A DNA stretch of 64,000 bases from CAIKZZ01 sp036742455. Its GTDB lineage: Bacteria; Pseudomonadota; Gammaproteobacteria; Steroidobacterales; Steroidobacteraceae. Position numbers and translations under genes: made by a program. Where the stretch lies: positions 62,001 through 126,000 of the forward strand of contig DAINQU010000006.1 of the NCBI GenBank assembly GCA_036742455.1, written 5' to 3'. The notes under the pieces are model-generated. The model worked only from the letters and a program-made list of their open reading frames with translations, was not told where the DNA came from and did not search any database. Positions 1-8,219 of this stretch are shown here, piece after piece. The stretch's first letter is position 1. Each line of letters opens with the position of its first letter.

Positions 1-1080
1 CTCGCGTACGTACGCGGCCGGTAGGGCGGCGAGCGCCGCGGCATTGGCGGTGGCTGCGCGCGCGGCGCCGTCGGCAGTGCGCGCCTCACCCACGCCCACC
101 GCGACGATGGCTGCAAGCGTGCTCGCCGCATCGCCGACCAGCGGAATGTCGGGCCGTACCGAGCGCTGCACCTGATCGTGATCGATATCGATACGGATGA
201 GGCCGGGCGGTTGCGGGAATTCAGCCACCGAGTACATATCGTAGTCGGTCTGGCCGAACTCCGTGCCCACCGCAAGGACAACGTCCGCCGCGGCAACCAG
301 CGCGCGCACCGGTTCCAGCGACGGACTCATCGGCACCGCCAACGGATGGCCGGGCGGTAACAGTCCGCGACCATTGACGGTCATGACGACGGGGGCATCC
401 AAGCGCTCGGCCAATGACCGAATCGCACTCGCCGCGCCGCGTGCGCCACCGCCGGCGAGGATCACCGGGCGGGTCGCCGCCGCCAATTTCGCGGCTGCAG
501 CGGCTACGGCTGCTTCCGTGGGCTGCGGCGGCGGCGGCAGTCCCCACGTCTCGACCGGCAGGTGCGAGGCGTCGAGCGTCAGCACGTCGCGCGGAATCTC
601 CAAGTACGTGGGTCCGGGGCGGCCCGTGACACAGCGGCGGAAGAATCGCTCCAACGCCGGCGGCAGATCCTCGGGCGCCCCGATGCGCTCCGCGTGTGCG
701 GCCACCCGCTCGCCGATACCGAATTGGTCCGGCACCTCGTGCAAAAAGCCACGCCCGGTGCCCATCTCACCGCGACGGTTCTCGCTGGAAATCACCAGCA
801 AGGGGATCGAGTCCTGCAAGGCCTGCGCCATGGCGGAGGCGATGTTCGTGAGCCCAGGCCCGGTGATCGTGAAGCAGACGCCGATGCGGCCCGAGGCGCG
901 CGCGTAGCCGTCGGCCATGAAGCCGAGTCCCTGCTCGTGACGCCCCGCGATGTGGCGTATGCGCGATGCGGCGAGGCCTCGATAGAGTTCAAGGTTGTGC
1001 ACGCCCGGAATCCCAAACACGTGCTGGACGCCTTGGGCCTCCAGGACCTCAATCAGATACGTGCCGAGTGTCTTTTTCAT
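1..1080 (-). CDS. Thiamine-diphosphate-dependent enzyme, acetolactate-synthase-like (partial, 3' end off window)
   Basis: The frame opens with ATG at 1080 and stays open to the window edge, giving the first 360 residues of a typically 530-600 residue protein. The N-terminal half is a ThDP pyrimidine-binding domain. It has the family opening (VFGIPGVHNLELY), the catalytic-glutamate segment GRHEQGLGFMADGYAR (the Glu activates the cofactor) and TGPGLTN. Further on, GRPGPTYLEIPRDVL is the classical end of that domain, and the central domain follows. Family members include acetolactate synthase, AruI-type 2-oxo acid decarboxylases and other carboligases. The specific reaction cannot be told because the C-terminal ThDP-binding domain is missing. 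It is transcribed divergently from the carnitine-type operon at 1198 and shares a 117-bp intergenic region holding a perfect inverted repeat, so co-regulation is likely but unproven. Confidence 0.85.
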   Translation of the reverse strand, partial: MKKTLGTYLIEVLEAQGVQHVFGIPGVHNLELYRGLAASRIRHIAGRHEQGLGFMADGYARASGRIGVCFTITGPGLTNIASAMAQALQDSIPLLVISSENRRGEMGTGRGFLHEVPDQFGIGERVAAHAERIGAPEDLPPALERFFRRCVTGRPGPTYLEIPRDVLTLDASHLPVETWGLPPPPQPTEAAVAAAAAKLAAATRPVILAGGGARGAASAIRSLAERLDAPVVMTVNGRGLLPPGHPLAVPMSPSLEPVRALVAAADVVLAVGTEFGQTDYDMYSVAEFPQPPGLIRIDIDHDQVQRSVRPDIPLVGDAASTLAAIVAVGVGEARTADGAARAATANAAALAALPAAYVRE

Positions 1081-1148
1081 GGCTCACACTACCCCGAAAA
1101 GGACGCCCACAGACAGTCCCGGGAAGCTCCCGGCATCCGGTGGCGTAA

Positions 1149-1169
1149 ATATTATGGTCGCGATAATAT
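1149..1169. promoter_or_regulatory. Perfect 7-bp inverted repeat, candidate operator
   Basis: ATATTAT, a 7-nt spacer (GGTCGCG), then ATAATAT form an exact dyad in the divergent intergenic region between the ThDP enzyme (start 1080) and the BKACE gene (start 1198). The right arm contains a -10-like GATAAT. No good -35 sits 17 bp upstream of it, which would suit an activated or repressed promoter. The same ATAATAT arm recurs at 19444-19450, upstream of the carnitine dehydrogenase operon. I infer a shared regulator binding site, possibly for the BetI-like TetR protein at 17238 or the LysR protein at 8220. Confidence 0.5.
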
Positions 1170-1197
1170 GACGAAACGGTCTTTAGAGGGGAACCCC

Positions 1198-2097
1198 ATG
1201 AACCATGATGTGATGATCACGTGCGCCGTAACCGGCGACGACTCGAAGGTGACGAAAAGCCCTTATTGCGCGGTGACGCCGGATGAGATCGCCCAGAGCG
1301 CGATCGAAGCGGCACAGGCTGGCGCTGCAATCGTTCACATCCACGTCCGTGACCCCGACACCGGGAACTTCTCGATGGAGACCCGTCATTACCGGGCGGT
1401 CGTGAAGGCCATTCGCGAAAGCGGCACCGATGTCATCGTCAACCTGACGTGCGGCATGGGCGGCTACATCGTGATCGGCGACGAAGGTCTGAAAGACACG
1501 CCGGCGCCGGGCAGCGACTTCTGCACGCAGGAAGATCGCATGCGCCACGTCATCGACCTCTGCCAGGAAGGCAAGTACAAGCCGGACATCTGCACGCTCG
1601 ATTGCGGCAGTCTGAACTTCGGCGACGGCAATCGCGCCTACGTCTCGACCCCGAACTACCTGCGCCAGGGCGCCGCGATCTGTAAGGATCTCGGTGTCAA
1701 GCCGGAATTCGAGATTTTCGATTCGGGCAACCTGTGGTTCGTGAAGCAGATGATCAAGGAAGGCCTCGTTCTGCCGCCGCCGCTGATCCAGTTGTGCATG
1801 GGCATTGCCTGGGGCATGCCGGCCGACACCGCACACCTCTTGGCGCTGAAAAATTTCATGCCGGACGAAGCCGTCTGGTCGTCGTTCGCCATCAGCCGCA
1901 TGCAGATGCCGTGGGTCGCCAATTCGGTCCTGAACGGCGGCAACGTCCGCGTCGGCCTCGAAGACAACCTGTACCTGTCGAAGGGTGTGTACGCCTCGAA
2001 CGCACAGCTCGTGACCAAAGCCCGCGGCATCGTCGAAGCGATGGGCGCGCGAGTCATCGGGCCGGCCGAGGTGCGCGAGCGCCTGAAGATCGGCTGA
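1198..2097 (+). CDS. BKACE-family beta-keto acid cleavage enzyme, probable 3-dehydrocarnitine cleavage enzyme
   Basis: A protein of 299 residues, the usual length of the BKACE (DUF849) family. These Zn-dependent enzymes condense a beta-keto acid with acetyl-CoA to give acetoacetate and a new acyl-CoA. Visible family features are the N-terminal MITCAVTG strand, the HIHVRDPDTG metal-binding segment (both His), the NLTCGMGG segment, and the C-terminal NVRVGLEDNLYLSKG with its conserved Asp/Glu. The start at 1198 follows GAGGGG with suitable spacing; an open frame extends upstream to 562 but overlaps the divergent gene. The next gene is a small thioesterase, and a carnitine dehydrogenase lies at 17910. 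This is the known arrangement for dehydrocarnitine cleavage to betainyl-CoA plus acetoacetate, so that substrate is inferred from context. The family call is firm; the substrate is likely. Confidence 0.88.
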   Translation: MNHDVMITCAVTGDDSKVTKSPYCAVTPDEIAQSAIEAAQAGAAIVHIHVRDPDTGNFSMETRHYRAVVKAIRESGTDVIVNLTCGMGGYIVIGDEGLKDTPAPGSDFCTQEDRMRHVIDLCQEGKYKPDICTLDCGSLNFGDGNRAYVSTPNYLRQGAAICKDLGVKPEFEIFDSGNLWFVKQMIKEGLVLPPPLIQLCMGIAWGMPADTAHLLALKNFMPDEAVWSSFAISRMQMPWVANSVLNGGNVRVGLEDNLYLSKGVYASNAQLVTKARGIVEAMGARVIGPAEVRERLKIG

Positions 2098-2105
2098 GGT
2101 AGGTC

Positions 2106-2582
2106 ATGACCGCCAGGATCATCTATCGGACACCCGTCCAGCCGGACTGGATCGATTACAACCAGCATCTCAACGACGCCTACTACATCGTTGCGATGAG
2201 CCGCGCCTGCGACACGTTCATGACGCTCGTCGGGATCGACGAAGCGTACCGGACGAGCACGCAGTGCACGTTGTACTCGCTCGAAGCCCACGCGCACTGG
2301 CTGCGCGAGGTGAAATTCGGCGAGACGCTGGAAATCGGTGCCCACGTCATCAGCGTGGATTCGAAGCGAGTGCATCTCGGCTTCGAAGTCCGGGTGGAAG
2401 GCAAGGATGGCCTGGCGGCGACCGGTGAGTTCATGCTGCTGCACTACCGTCAGGGCGAGAACGCGGGCGCCGCGACGTTTCCGGACGCCATCAAGGCGGC
2501 GATCAGTGACTTCAACGGCGCGGACGCGGGCGAGTGGGAAGGCCCTCGCTCACGCGCACTGACGCTCGTGAAGCGCGCATGA
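2106..2582 (+). CDS. Hot-dog acyl-CoA thioesterase, probable betainyl-CoA thioesterase
   Basis: A protein of 158 residues with the 4-hydroxybenzoyl-CoA-thioesterase/YbgC-like hot-dog fold. The N-terminal VQPDWIDYNQHLNDAYYI carries the catalytic-region Asp and the N-x-H-(L/M) motif, followed by the central helix and long strands (SLEAHAHWLREVKFGETL). It lies 8 bp after the BKACE gene behind a GAGG ribosome binding site, and overlaps the CoA ligase by an ATGA junction. In carnitine degradation a thioesterase of this type hydrolyses betainyl-CoA to glycine betaine and CoA. A second copy of the same domain (WVDYNSHMTDYRYQHVF) is fused to the carnitine dehydrogenase at 17910, so one of the two may act on another CoA ester, such as carnitinyl-CoA. 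Confidence 0.85.
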   Translation: MTARIIYRTPVQPDWIDYNQHLNDAYYIVAMSRACDTFMTLVGIDEAYRTSTQCTLYSLEAHAHWLREVKFGETLEIGAHVISVDSKRVHLGFEVRVEGKDGLAATGEFMLLHYRQGENAGAATFPDAIKAAISDFNGADAGEWEGPRSRALTLVKRA

Positions 2583-4636
2583 ACCGCGAATCGTTACGGC
2601 GTTTGCTCGCGCCGAAGTCGATCGCCTTGGTCGGTGGCAATTGGACGGACGCCGTCGCCAATGCCTGTCGTCAGGTCGGTTTTGCCGGCGACATCTGGCG
2701 CATACACCCGACCCGGGTGTCGGACGAGCAGACCACCTACTACCGCTCGATCGACGAGTTACCCGGCGCGCCGGACGCGTCGTTTCTGGCAGCGCCCGCG
2801 GCCGACATCCCGGCGCTTGCGGGTGCGTTAAATCGCCGCGGCGCCGGCGGCTTTGTCTGCTTTGCGTCGGGTTTTGACGAGACGGCCACCGATGTCGGCC
2901 GCCAGCTGACGGCGGATCTCGTTGCCGAGGCCGGTGATCTCGCCTTCACCGGACCCAACTGCTACGGCCTCGTGAACTTCTTTGATCGCGCCGCCCTCTG
3001 GCCGGACCAAGTCGTCGGCGGCGCTCGCGCCGATCGAGGCGTCGCGATTTTGTGCCAGAGCGGCACGATTTCGCTGACGCTGATGTTCAATCAGCGCGAC
3101 TTGCCCGTCGGCTACGTCGTCTCGGTCGGCAATCAGACGCGTCTCGCGCTCGAAGACCTGATCGAAGTGCTCTGCGACGATCCGCGCGTCAGCGCGTTTG
3201 GCCTTTATATCGAGGGCATCAAAGACGCCGATCGCTTTGCGCAGGCGGTGAACACCGCGCGCGCAGCGGGTAAGCCGATCGCACTCGTGAAGTCCGGGCG
3301 CACCGCCGCGGCGGCGCAAGCGGCCGCGACGCACACCGGCGCGATGGCCGGCGCCGACGCCGTCTTCGACGCCTATTGCCGGGATGCAGGTATTGCCCGG
3401 TGCGACACGTTAGCCTCGCTGGTCGAAACCTTGAAGGTGCTGCATTCGGGCGGACCGCTCACCGGCCCCAAGGTGCTGGTGATGGGGGCGTCCGGCGGCG
3501 ATATGGCCATGACCTCGGACGTGGCGCGGCACACGACGCTGCAGTTTCCGCCGATGTCGGCCGAGATCCGCGCCGCGGTGCAAGAGGCGGTCGGCCCGCG
3601 CGTGACCATCGCCAATCCCTTCGATTTCCACACCTACATCTGGTTTAACCAACCCAAAATGCAGGCGTTGTTCGCCAGCGTGTTTCGCGCCGGGTACGAC
3701 GCCGTGGCGTTCATGCTGGACTGCCCACCGGCAGACCGCTCGGACACCTCCGCCTTCGACGGCCCCATTCGCCTCTTCGTGGACGAAGCCAAGAAGGCCG
3801 GCGTCCGGGCCGCGATGCTCGCCTCTCTGCCGGAAACGCTCTACGAGGCGATGCGCACGTACTGCACCGAGAACGGCGTCATTCCGTTACAGGGCCAGCG
3901 CGAAGGGCTCGAGGCGCTCGACGCGGCCGCTCGCATCGGCGAGCGCTGGCGCACGGCGCCACCGGTCGTGCTGCAGCGCCCGTCGCGCCCGCTGACGGCG
4001 ACGCGCACGCTGCGCGAAGACGAGGGCAAGCACGCCCTGGCCGCCTGCGGCCTGCCGATCCCGGCAGCGCGTACCGTGGCCATTGCCGAGTGTGCGGCGA
4101 CGGCGGAAGCCATCGGCTTCCCAGTGGTCATCAAGGCGGCCAGCGCCGATCTCGCCCACAAGTCCGACGTCGGCGGGGTCGCGCTCAATATCCGCAGCGC
4201 GAGCGAGGCGCAAGCCACCGCCGAGCGCATGGCGGCGCTGAGCGATCACGTGTTGGTCGAGCAGATGATCGTCGACGGCGTGGCCGAGATTTTGGTCGGT
4301 ATCACCGTCGACCCGCAGTTCGGGCAGGTGCTCGTTTTGGGCGCCGGTGGCGTCCTGACCGAATACCTCCACGACAGCGTCAGCGTACTGCCGCCGTTCA
4401 CCGCCGCCTCGGTGCAGGCGGCCTTGTCGCGGCTCAACGTGATGCGCCTCTTGAACGGCTTCCGCGGCAAGCCGGCCGGCGATATGGCCGCGCTGGTGGA
4501 CGCGATCCTCGCCGTCACGCGCTATGCCGCCACCCAAGTCGAGTCGCTGGTCGAACTCGACGTTAACCCCATCATCGTTCGGCCCCAGGGCCGGGGCGTC
4601 GTCGCTGTCGACGCGCTCGTACGTCTCTCGGAGTAA
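2579..4636 (+). CDS. NDP-forming acyl-CoA synthetase (acetate-CoA ligase family), single-chain
   Basis: A protein of 685 residues. The domain order is an N-terminal CoA-binding Rossmann domain (about residues 1-130), a succinyl-CoA-ligase-like domain (about 140-440) and a C-terminal ATP-grasp domain (about 470-685). Visible motifs are THTGAMAGADAVFDAY, whose His is the expected phospho-acceptor, and VIKAASADLAHKSDVGGV with EQMIVDG in the ATP-grasp domain. The ATG at 2579 overlaps the TGA of the thioesterase (ATGA), so translation is coupled; the gene for the CaiD-like dehydratase begins 5 bp after its stop. The enzyme would activate a carboxylate with CoA, forming NDP and phosphate. In this operon gamma-butyrobetaine, crotonobetaine or carnitine is the natural candidate, in place of the AMP-forming CaiC of enterobacteria. 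The substrate is inferred from neighbours only. Confidence 0.85.
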   Translation: MNRESLRRLLAPKSIALVGGNWTDAVANACRQVGFAGDIWRIHPTRVSDEQTTYYRSIDELPGAPDASFLAAPAADIPALAGALNRRGAGGFVCFASGFDETATDVGRQLTADLVAEAGDLAFTGPNCYGLVNFFDRAALWPDQVVGGARADRGVAILCQSGTISLTLMFNQRDLPVGYVVSVGNQTRLALEDLIEVLCDDPRVSAFGLYIEGIKDADRFAQAVNTARAAGKPIALVKSGRTAAAAQAAATHTGAMAGADAVFDAYCRDAGIARCDTLASLVETLKVLHSGGPLTGPKVLVMGASGGDMAMTSDVARHTTLQFPPMSAEIRAAVQEAVGPRVTIANPFDFHTYIWFNQPKMQALFASVFRAGYDAVAFMLDCPPADRSDTSAFDGPIRLFVDEAKKAGVRAAMLASLPETLYEAMRTYCTENGVIPLQGQREGLEALDAAARIGERWRTAPPVVLQRPSRPLTATRTLREDEGKHALAACGLPIPAARTVAIAECAATAEAIGFPVVIKAASADLAHKSDVGGVALNIRSASEAQATAERMAALSDHVLVEQMIVDGVAEILVGITVDPQFGQVLVLGAGGVLTEYLHDSVSVLPPFTAASVQAALSRLNVMRLLNGFRGKPAGDMAALVDAILAVTRYAATQVESLVELDVNPIIVRPQGRGVVAVDALVRLSE

Positions 4637-4641
4637 TCAGC

Positions 4642-5424
4642 ATGGCTATCGACGGCGGCGTCCGCACTGAGTGCAAGAATGGCATCCTGGAAGTCACCAT
4701 TGACCGTCCGAAGGCCAACGCGATTGCGTTGTCCACGAGTCGGCAGCTGAATGAGATCTGGACGAACTTCCGCAACGATCCGACGCAGCGCGTCGCGATC
4801 TTGACCGGTGCCGGCCACAAGTTCTTCTCGCCGGGCTGGGACCTCAAGGGTGCAGCGGACGGTGAAGCATCCGACTCCGACTGGGGCGTCGGTGGCTTTG
4901 GTGGCCTCAACTACCCGCGCAATCTCGACAAGCCGGTCATTGCTGCCGTTAACGGTATCGCCTTCGGTGGCGGCTTTGAGCTTGTGCTCGGCTGCGACCT
5001 GATCGTCGCCGAAGAGCACGCGACCTTCGCACTGCCCGAGATCAAGGTCGGTGTGCTGGCGGATGCCGCCACCATCAAGCTGCGCCGGCGTATCCCGTAT
5101 CACGTCGCGGTGGAGATGCTGATGCTCGGTCGCACGATGGATGCCGCTGAAGCCAAGCATTGGGGCCTGGTGAACTGGATCGTCCCCTCGGGCACGGCCA
5201 TGGATAAGGCGCGCGAAGTCGCGACCCTGATCGCCGAGGGCCCGCCGCTCTTGTTCCCGGCCATCAAGCAGCTGCTGCAGCACAGCGAGATGATCCCGCA
5301 GAATGAAGCGTTCGAACTGCACGACGCGCTCGGCGCGGTGCAGCGCGTACTGCGCTCGGAAGATCTGTTGGAAGGCGCGCGAGCGTTCTCGGAAAAGCGC
5401 AAGCCGGAGTGGAAGGGCCGCTAA
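4642..5424 (+). CDS. caiD: Crotonobetainyl-CoA hydratase / carnitinyl-CoA dehydratase (CaiD-like)
   Basis: A crotonase-fold protein of 260 residues; E. coli CaiD has 261. Resemblance to CaiD runs the full length: the N-terminal DRPKANAI, KFFSPGWDLKGAADGEA (CaiD: KFFSAGWDLKAAAEGEA), NLDKPVIAAVNG, AFGGGFEL, FALPEIKVG, and the C-terminal AFSEKRKPEWKGR (CaiD: AFAEKRDPVWKGR). Both catalytic glutamates of the hydratase group are present, in GGFEL and in LPEIK. It would interconvert crotonobetainyl-CoA and L-carnitinyl-CoA in the cytoplasm. It is the last gene of the 1198-5424 operon and is followed by a strong hairpin. Its presence beside an acyl-CoA ligase, with an acyl-CoA dehydrogenase in the opposite operon, points to entry of gamma-butyrobetaine or crotonobetaine into carnitine catabolism. 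Confidence 0.88.
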   Translation: MAIDGGVRTECKNGILEVTIDRPKANAIALSTSRQLNEIWTNFRNDPTQRVAILTGAGHKFFSPGWDLKGAADGEASDSDWGVGGFGGLNYPRNLDKPVIAAVNGIAFGGGFELVLGCDLIVAEEHATFALPEIKVGVLADAATIKLRRRIPYHVAVEMLMLGRTMDAAEAKHWGLVNWIVPSGTAMDKAREVATLIAEGPPLLFPAIKQLLQHSEMIPQNEAFELHDALGAVQRVLRSEDLLEGARAFSEKRKPEWKGR

Positions 5425-5439
5425 CGCCCATCGGCGACG

Positions 5440-5470
5440 CCGGTTCGGCCCCCGTTGGGGGCTGAACCGG
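5440..5470 (+). terminator. Hairpin after caiD, probable terminator
   Basis: A 14-bp stem (5440-5453 with 5457-5470, one G-U wobble) closes a 3-nt loop, 15 bp after the caiD stop and just before the serine hydrolase gene. The following tract (ATTACC) is weak in T, so termination may be partial. Confidence 0.6.
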
Positions 5471-5484
5471 ATTACCATCGGGGC

Positions 5485-6741
5485 ATGAACACCCTTCGCC
5501 GTCGCGCCCACGCGCTTGCTCTTCTCGCCGTAGCCGCCGCTGCGGCACGCCTGTCCGCCGCTCCGCTGCCGCAGGTCGCCCCCGAAGCGGTTGGCTTATC
5601 CACCGAGCGCCTCCAGCGGATCGATGCCCGTATCGACGCGGCCATCCGCGACGGCCGTACCGCCGGTGCGGTGGTCTTGGTCGCACGGCACGGCCAACTT
5701 GCTTACGAAAAAGCCTATGGTCAGGCGGATCTCTCCGCCCAACGGCCGATGCACAGCGACGCGTATTTTCGGCTGTATTCGATGACCAAACCGGTGACGG
5801 CGGTAGCGCTGCTGACGCTGTACGAACAGGGCAAGTTCCAGCTCACCGACCCGCTGAGCAAATACCTACCGGAATTCAGCGCCGTGCAGGTGTACACCGG
5901 CGAGGACGCGAACGGCCAACCGCAATACGCGCCGCCGAAACACCCGATCACCGTCGAAGACGTGTTTCGACACACCGCCGGTTTCGTCTACGGCATCTTC
6001 GGCAACACAGCGGTCGATAAAGCCTACCGGGCCGCCGAGGTCGATTATTTTCATCCGGCCTCGTTGAGCGACCTCACCCAGCGCATGGCGAAGATGCCAC
6101 TCGTGGCCGAACCGGGTACCCAATGGATCTACAGTTACGCCGCCGAAGTACAGGCGCGCCTCGTGGAAGTGCTCTCTGGGCAACCGTTTGACGCGTACGT
6201 GCGTAAAACGATCTTGGACCCGCTCGGCATGCACGACACCGTCTTCGGTGTACCGGCCGACCGCGCCGATCGCTTCGCGACGCTGTACAGCCCACTGCCG
6301 ACCGGCGGCATCGTGCCGACACCGGATGGCGCGCACTACGAGCATTTCACCGACCATCCGTTTGGTGGGGTCAGCCTGTCGGGAACCCCCGAGGACTACT
6401 TACAGTTTGCACAGATGTTGCTCGATGGCGGTCAACGCAACGGCCATCGGATCCTCAGCCGCAAGACCGTCGAACTGATGACCACCGATCACCTCGGGAC
6501 GATTCCTACCGCCTGGCGCGGTTACGGGTTCGGGCTCGGTATCGGCGTGCTCAAAGACCCGGCAGCTTACGGGCAACTGGGCTCGCCCGGGCAGTTTGGG
6601 TGGAGCGGATACGCGACCACGACCGTCATCATCGATCCGAAAGAATCGCTCGTGGCCCTGTATTTCGAACAAGTGCTGCCGGAAGACTATGCCCTGCTCG
6701 CCGACTGGACCAACCTCGTCTATCAGTCGATTAATGACTGA
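5485..6741 (+). CDS. Exported serine hydrolase, class C beta-lactamase / esterase family
   Basis: A protein of 418 residues. The N-terminus (MNTLRRRAHALALLAVAAAA) is a typical Sec signal peptide, so it should act in the periplasm or be membrane-anchored. The family nucleophile motif S-x-x-K is visible as SMTK (YSMTKPVTAVALL), and the second motif region as WIYSYAAEV. A late HTAGFVYG-type segment and FGWSGYATT, in the place of the K-S/T-G motif, also fit the EstB-like esterases more than true beta-lactamases. The start at 5485 gives a clean signal peptide; an open frame extends upstream into the terminator hairpin. It follows the carnitine-type operon. A role in cleaving carnitine esters outside the cytoplasm is possible but is only a guess from position. 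Confidence 0.8.
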   Translation: MNTLRRRAHALALLAVAAAAARLSAAPLPQVAPEAVGLSTERLQRIDARIDAAIRDGRTAGAVVLVARHGQLAYEKAYGQADLSAQRPMHSDAYFRLYSMTKPVTAVALLTLYEQGKFQLTDPLSKYLPEFSAVQVYTGEDANGQPQYAPPKHPITVEDVFRHTAGFVYGIFGNTAVDKAYRAAEVDYFHPASLSDLTQRMAKMPLVAEPGTQWIYSYAAEVQARLVEVLSGQPFDAYVRKTILDPLGMHDTVFGVPADRADRFATLYSPLPTGGIVPTPDGAHYEHFTDHPFGGVSLSGTPEDYLQFAQMLLDGGQRNGHRILSRKTVELMTTDHLGTIPTAWRGYGFGLGIGVLKDPAAYGQLGSPGQFGWSGYATTTVIIDPKESLVALYFEQVLPEDYALLADWTNLVYQSIND

Positions 6742-6864
6742 CGGAACAAACGCTCCATAGGAACGCAGCCGAGTGGCGAACCGACGTCCCCAAAGCTATT
6801 CAGTGGCCGGCAAGTAGGGAGCCAGTCTCTAATAGCTTTTTGATGGGCGAATGTTCGCTGAAAA

Positions 6865-8013
6865 TCATCGTCCAATTCGTGTTGCCGCCAGACGGTCTTC
6901 GTCAACGGCATAACCCATTCCCGGCTTCAGTCCTAAGTCGATCCAACCGCCCGAATCCACGGTCAGCGGTTCCGCCATGATGAAATCACGGCGGTCCAGA
7001 CTCCACTCGGGCGGATCGTACGGGAACTCAAGGAACGGGGCGTCCGTGCAGCCACCACACAAGTGGGCATTGGCCGTCACGCCCATGCCGTTGGTCCAGG
7101 TGTGCGGCGTGAAGATCAGGTTGTGCTCCTGCGCCATCAGCGCCACGCGACGGCAACCGGTGATGCCGCCAACCAGCGCGACGTCGGGCTGCAGCACATC
7201 CAGACAGCGACCGTCGATGAGATCCCGGAAGTCGGTCAAGGAACGCGTCATTTCACCACCGGCGATGCGGATATCGACCGCTTCGCGCAGTGAGCGCATG
7301 CCGCTCGCGTCGCCACGATGCAACGGCTCTTCCATCCAATACACGTTCAGGCGCTCGAGCTCTCGCGCCACCACGATCGCGTCTTTGTAGGTCCACGGCG
7401 CTTCCGTATCCCACGCCATGCGCCAACCTTGGTTGCAGTCGACCATCAGATCGATGCGATCACCCAAGCGGGCGCGAACCGCTTCGAGCGCTTTGATGTC
7501 ATCGCGCCAATCGCCACGATGAAACCGCAGCTTCAGCGCAGGGAATCCTTCGGCCAGCATGCGCTCGGCCACGTCCGCGGTTTGGGCGGGCGTGCGCAGC
7601 GTGCCGGAGGAGGCGTAGGCGCGCACCTTGCGCGACAGGCCGCCCAACAGCTTCCAGCAGGGCTGGCCGGTAATCTTGCCGGCCAAGTCCCACAGCGCCA
7701 GATCCAGCGGCCAGCAGCGGCCGTAATGGAAGTCGATGTGCGAGAGCACACGGTAGTGGCGCTCGATCGCGAGCGGGTCCTGACCGATGAATAGGTGCTC
7801 GTGACCGGCAAAGCCGACCATGAGGTCGCCGGACCCCACGCCCTCGAGTCCGGACTCGGTCCGCACCCGCACCACTGTCGCGTCGAACTGCACGCGCGGC
7901 TTGGTATCCCAGCTGGCGTGAAAGGGCGGATCCAGCGGCAGCCGATGGTGGGTGATCTCGATCGCGGCGATACGGTGTTCGCTGGCAACAGCGACGTTTT
8001 CTAAACCAGTCAT
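6865..8013 (-). CDS. Enolase-superfamily enzyme, mandelate-racemase-type (sugar-acid dehydratase-like)
   Basis: A protein of 382 residues, standard for the mandelate racemase / muconate lactonizing subgroup. Metal ligands are visible as Asp in LMVDCNQGW, Glu in YWMEEPLHRGD and Glu in IAGGEMTRS. The His-Asp dyad of the mandelate-racemase group is present: Asp in LQPDVAL and His in FTPHTWTNGMG. The usual Lys-x-Lys is Lys-Leu-Arg here (ALKLRFHRG), so the second base is Arg. The start at 8013 follows GGAAGAAGG. The frame is open further upstream, but that would overlap the divergent LysR gene more. With the ACS-type MFS transporter at 14711 it suggests dehydration of a hydroxy acid, but a role in betaine metabolism cannot be excluded, because enolase-superfamily betaine racemases are known. 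Confidence 0.82.
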   Translation of the reverse strand: MTGLENVAVASEHRIAAIEITHHRLPLDPPFHASWDTKPRVQFDATVVRVRTESGLEGVGSGDLMVGFAGHEHLFIGQDPLAIERHYRVLSHIDFHYGRCWPLDLALWDLAGKITGQPCWKLLGGLSRKVRAYASSGTLRTPAQTADVAERMLAEGFPALKLRFHRGDWRDDIKALEAVRARLGDRIDLMVDCNQGWRMAWDTEAPWTYKDAIVVARELERLNVYWMEEPLHRGDASGMRSLREAVDIRIAGGEMTRSLTDFRDLIDGRCLDVLQPDVALVGGITGCRRVALMAQEHNLIFTPHTWTNGMGVTANAHLCGGCTDAPFLEFPYDPPEWSLDRRDFIMAEPLTVDSGGWIDLGLKPGMGYAVDEDRLAATRIGR

Positions 8014-8219
8014 GGCTACCTTCTTCCTAGGCCTAAGCCGCGGCGCGGACCGCGCAGCGGTGCAGTACAGGGTTTCACAGCCGTTGGCGCACCTGAAGTC
8101 CAGAAAATGGATTCGGCTATCGGAAAAAGGCATTGCGAGCCACGCGCGCTTGCTCCAACCTGCGGGGTCGGTTCCCTGCCCCACTCTGGGGCGCGGACGG
8201 GATGACGTGCGGAGACTTC

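Noticed and set aside
562..1197. N-terminal extension of the BKACE gene
   Set aside because: The extension overlaps the divergent ThDP enzyme gene and its translation matches nothing; family members begin at the MNHDVMITCAVTG-type start at 1198.
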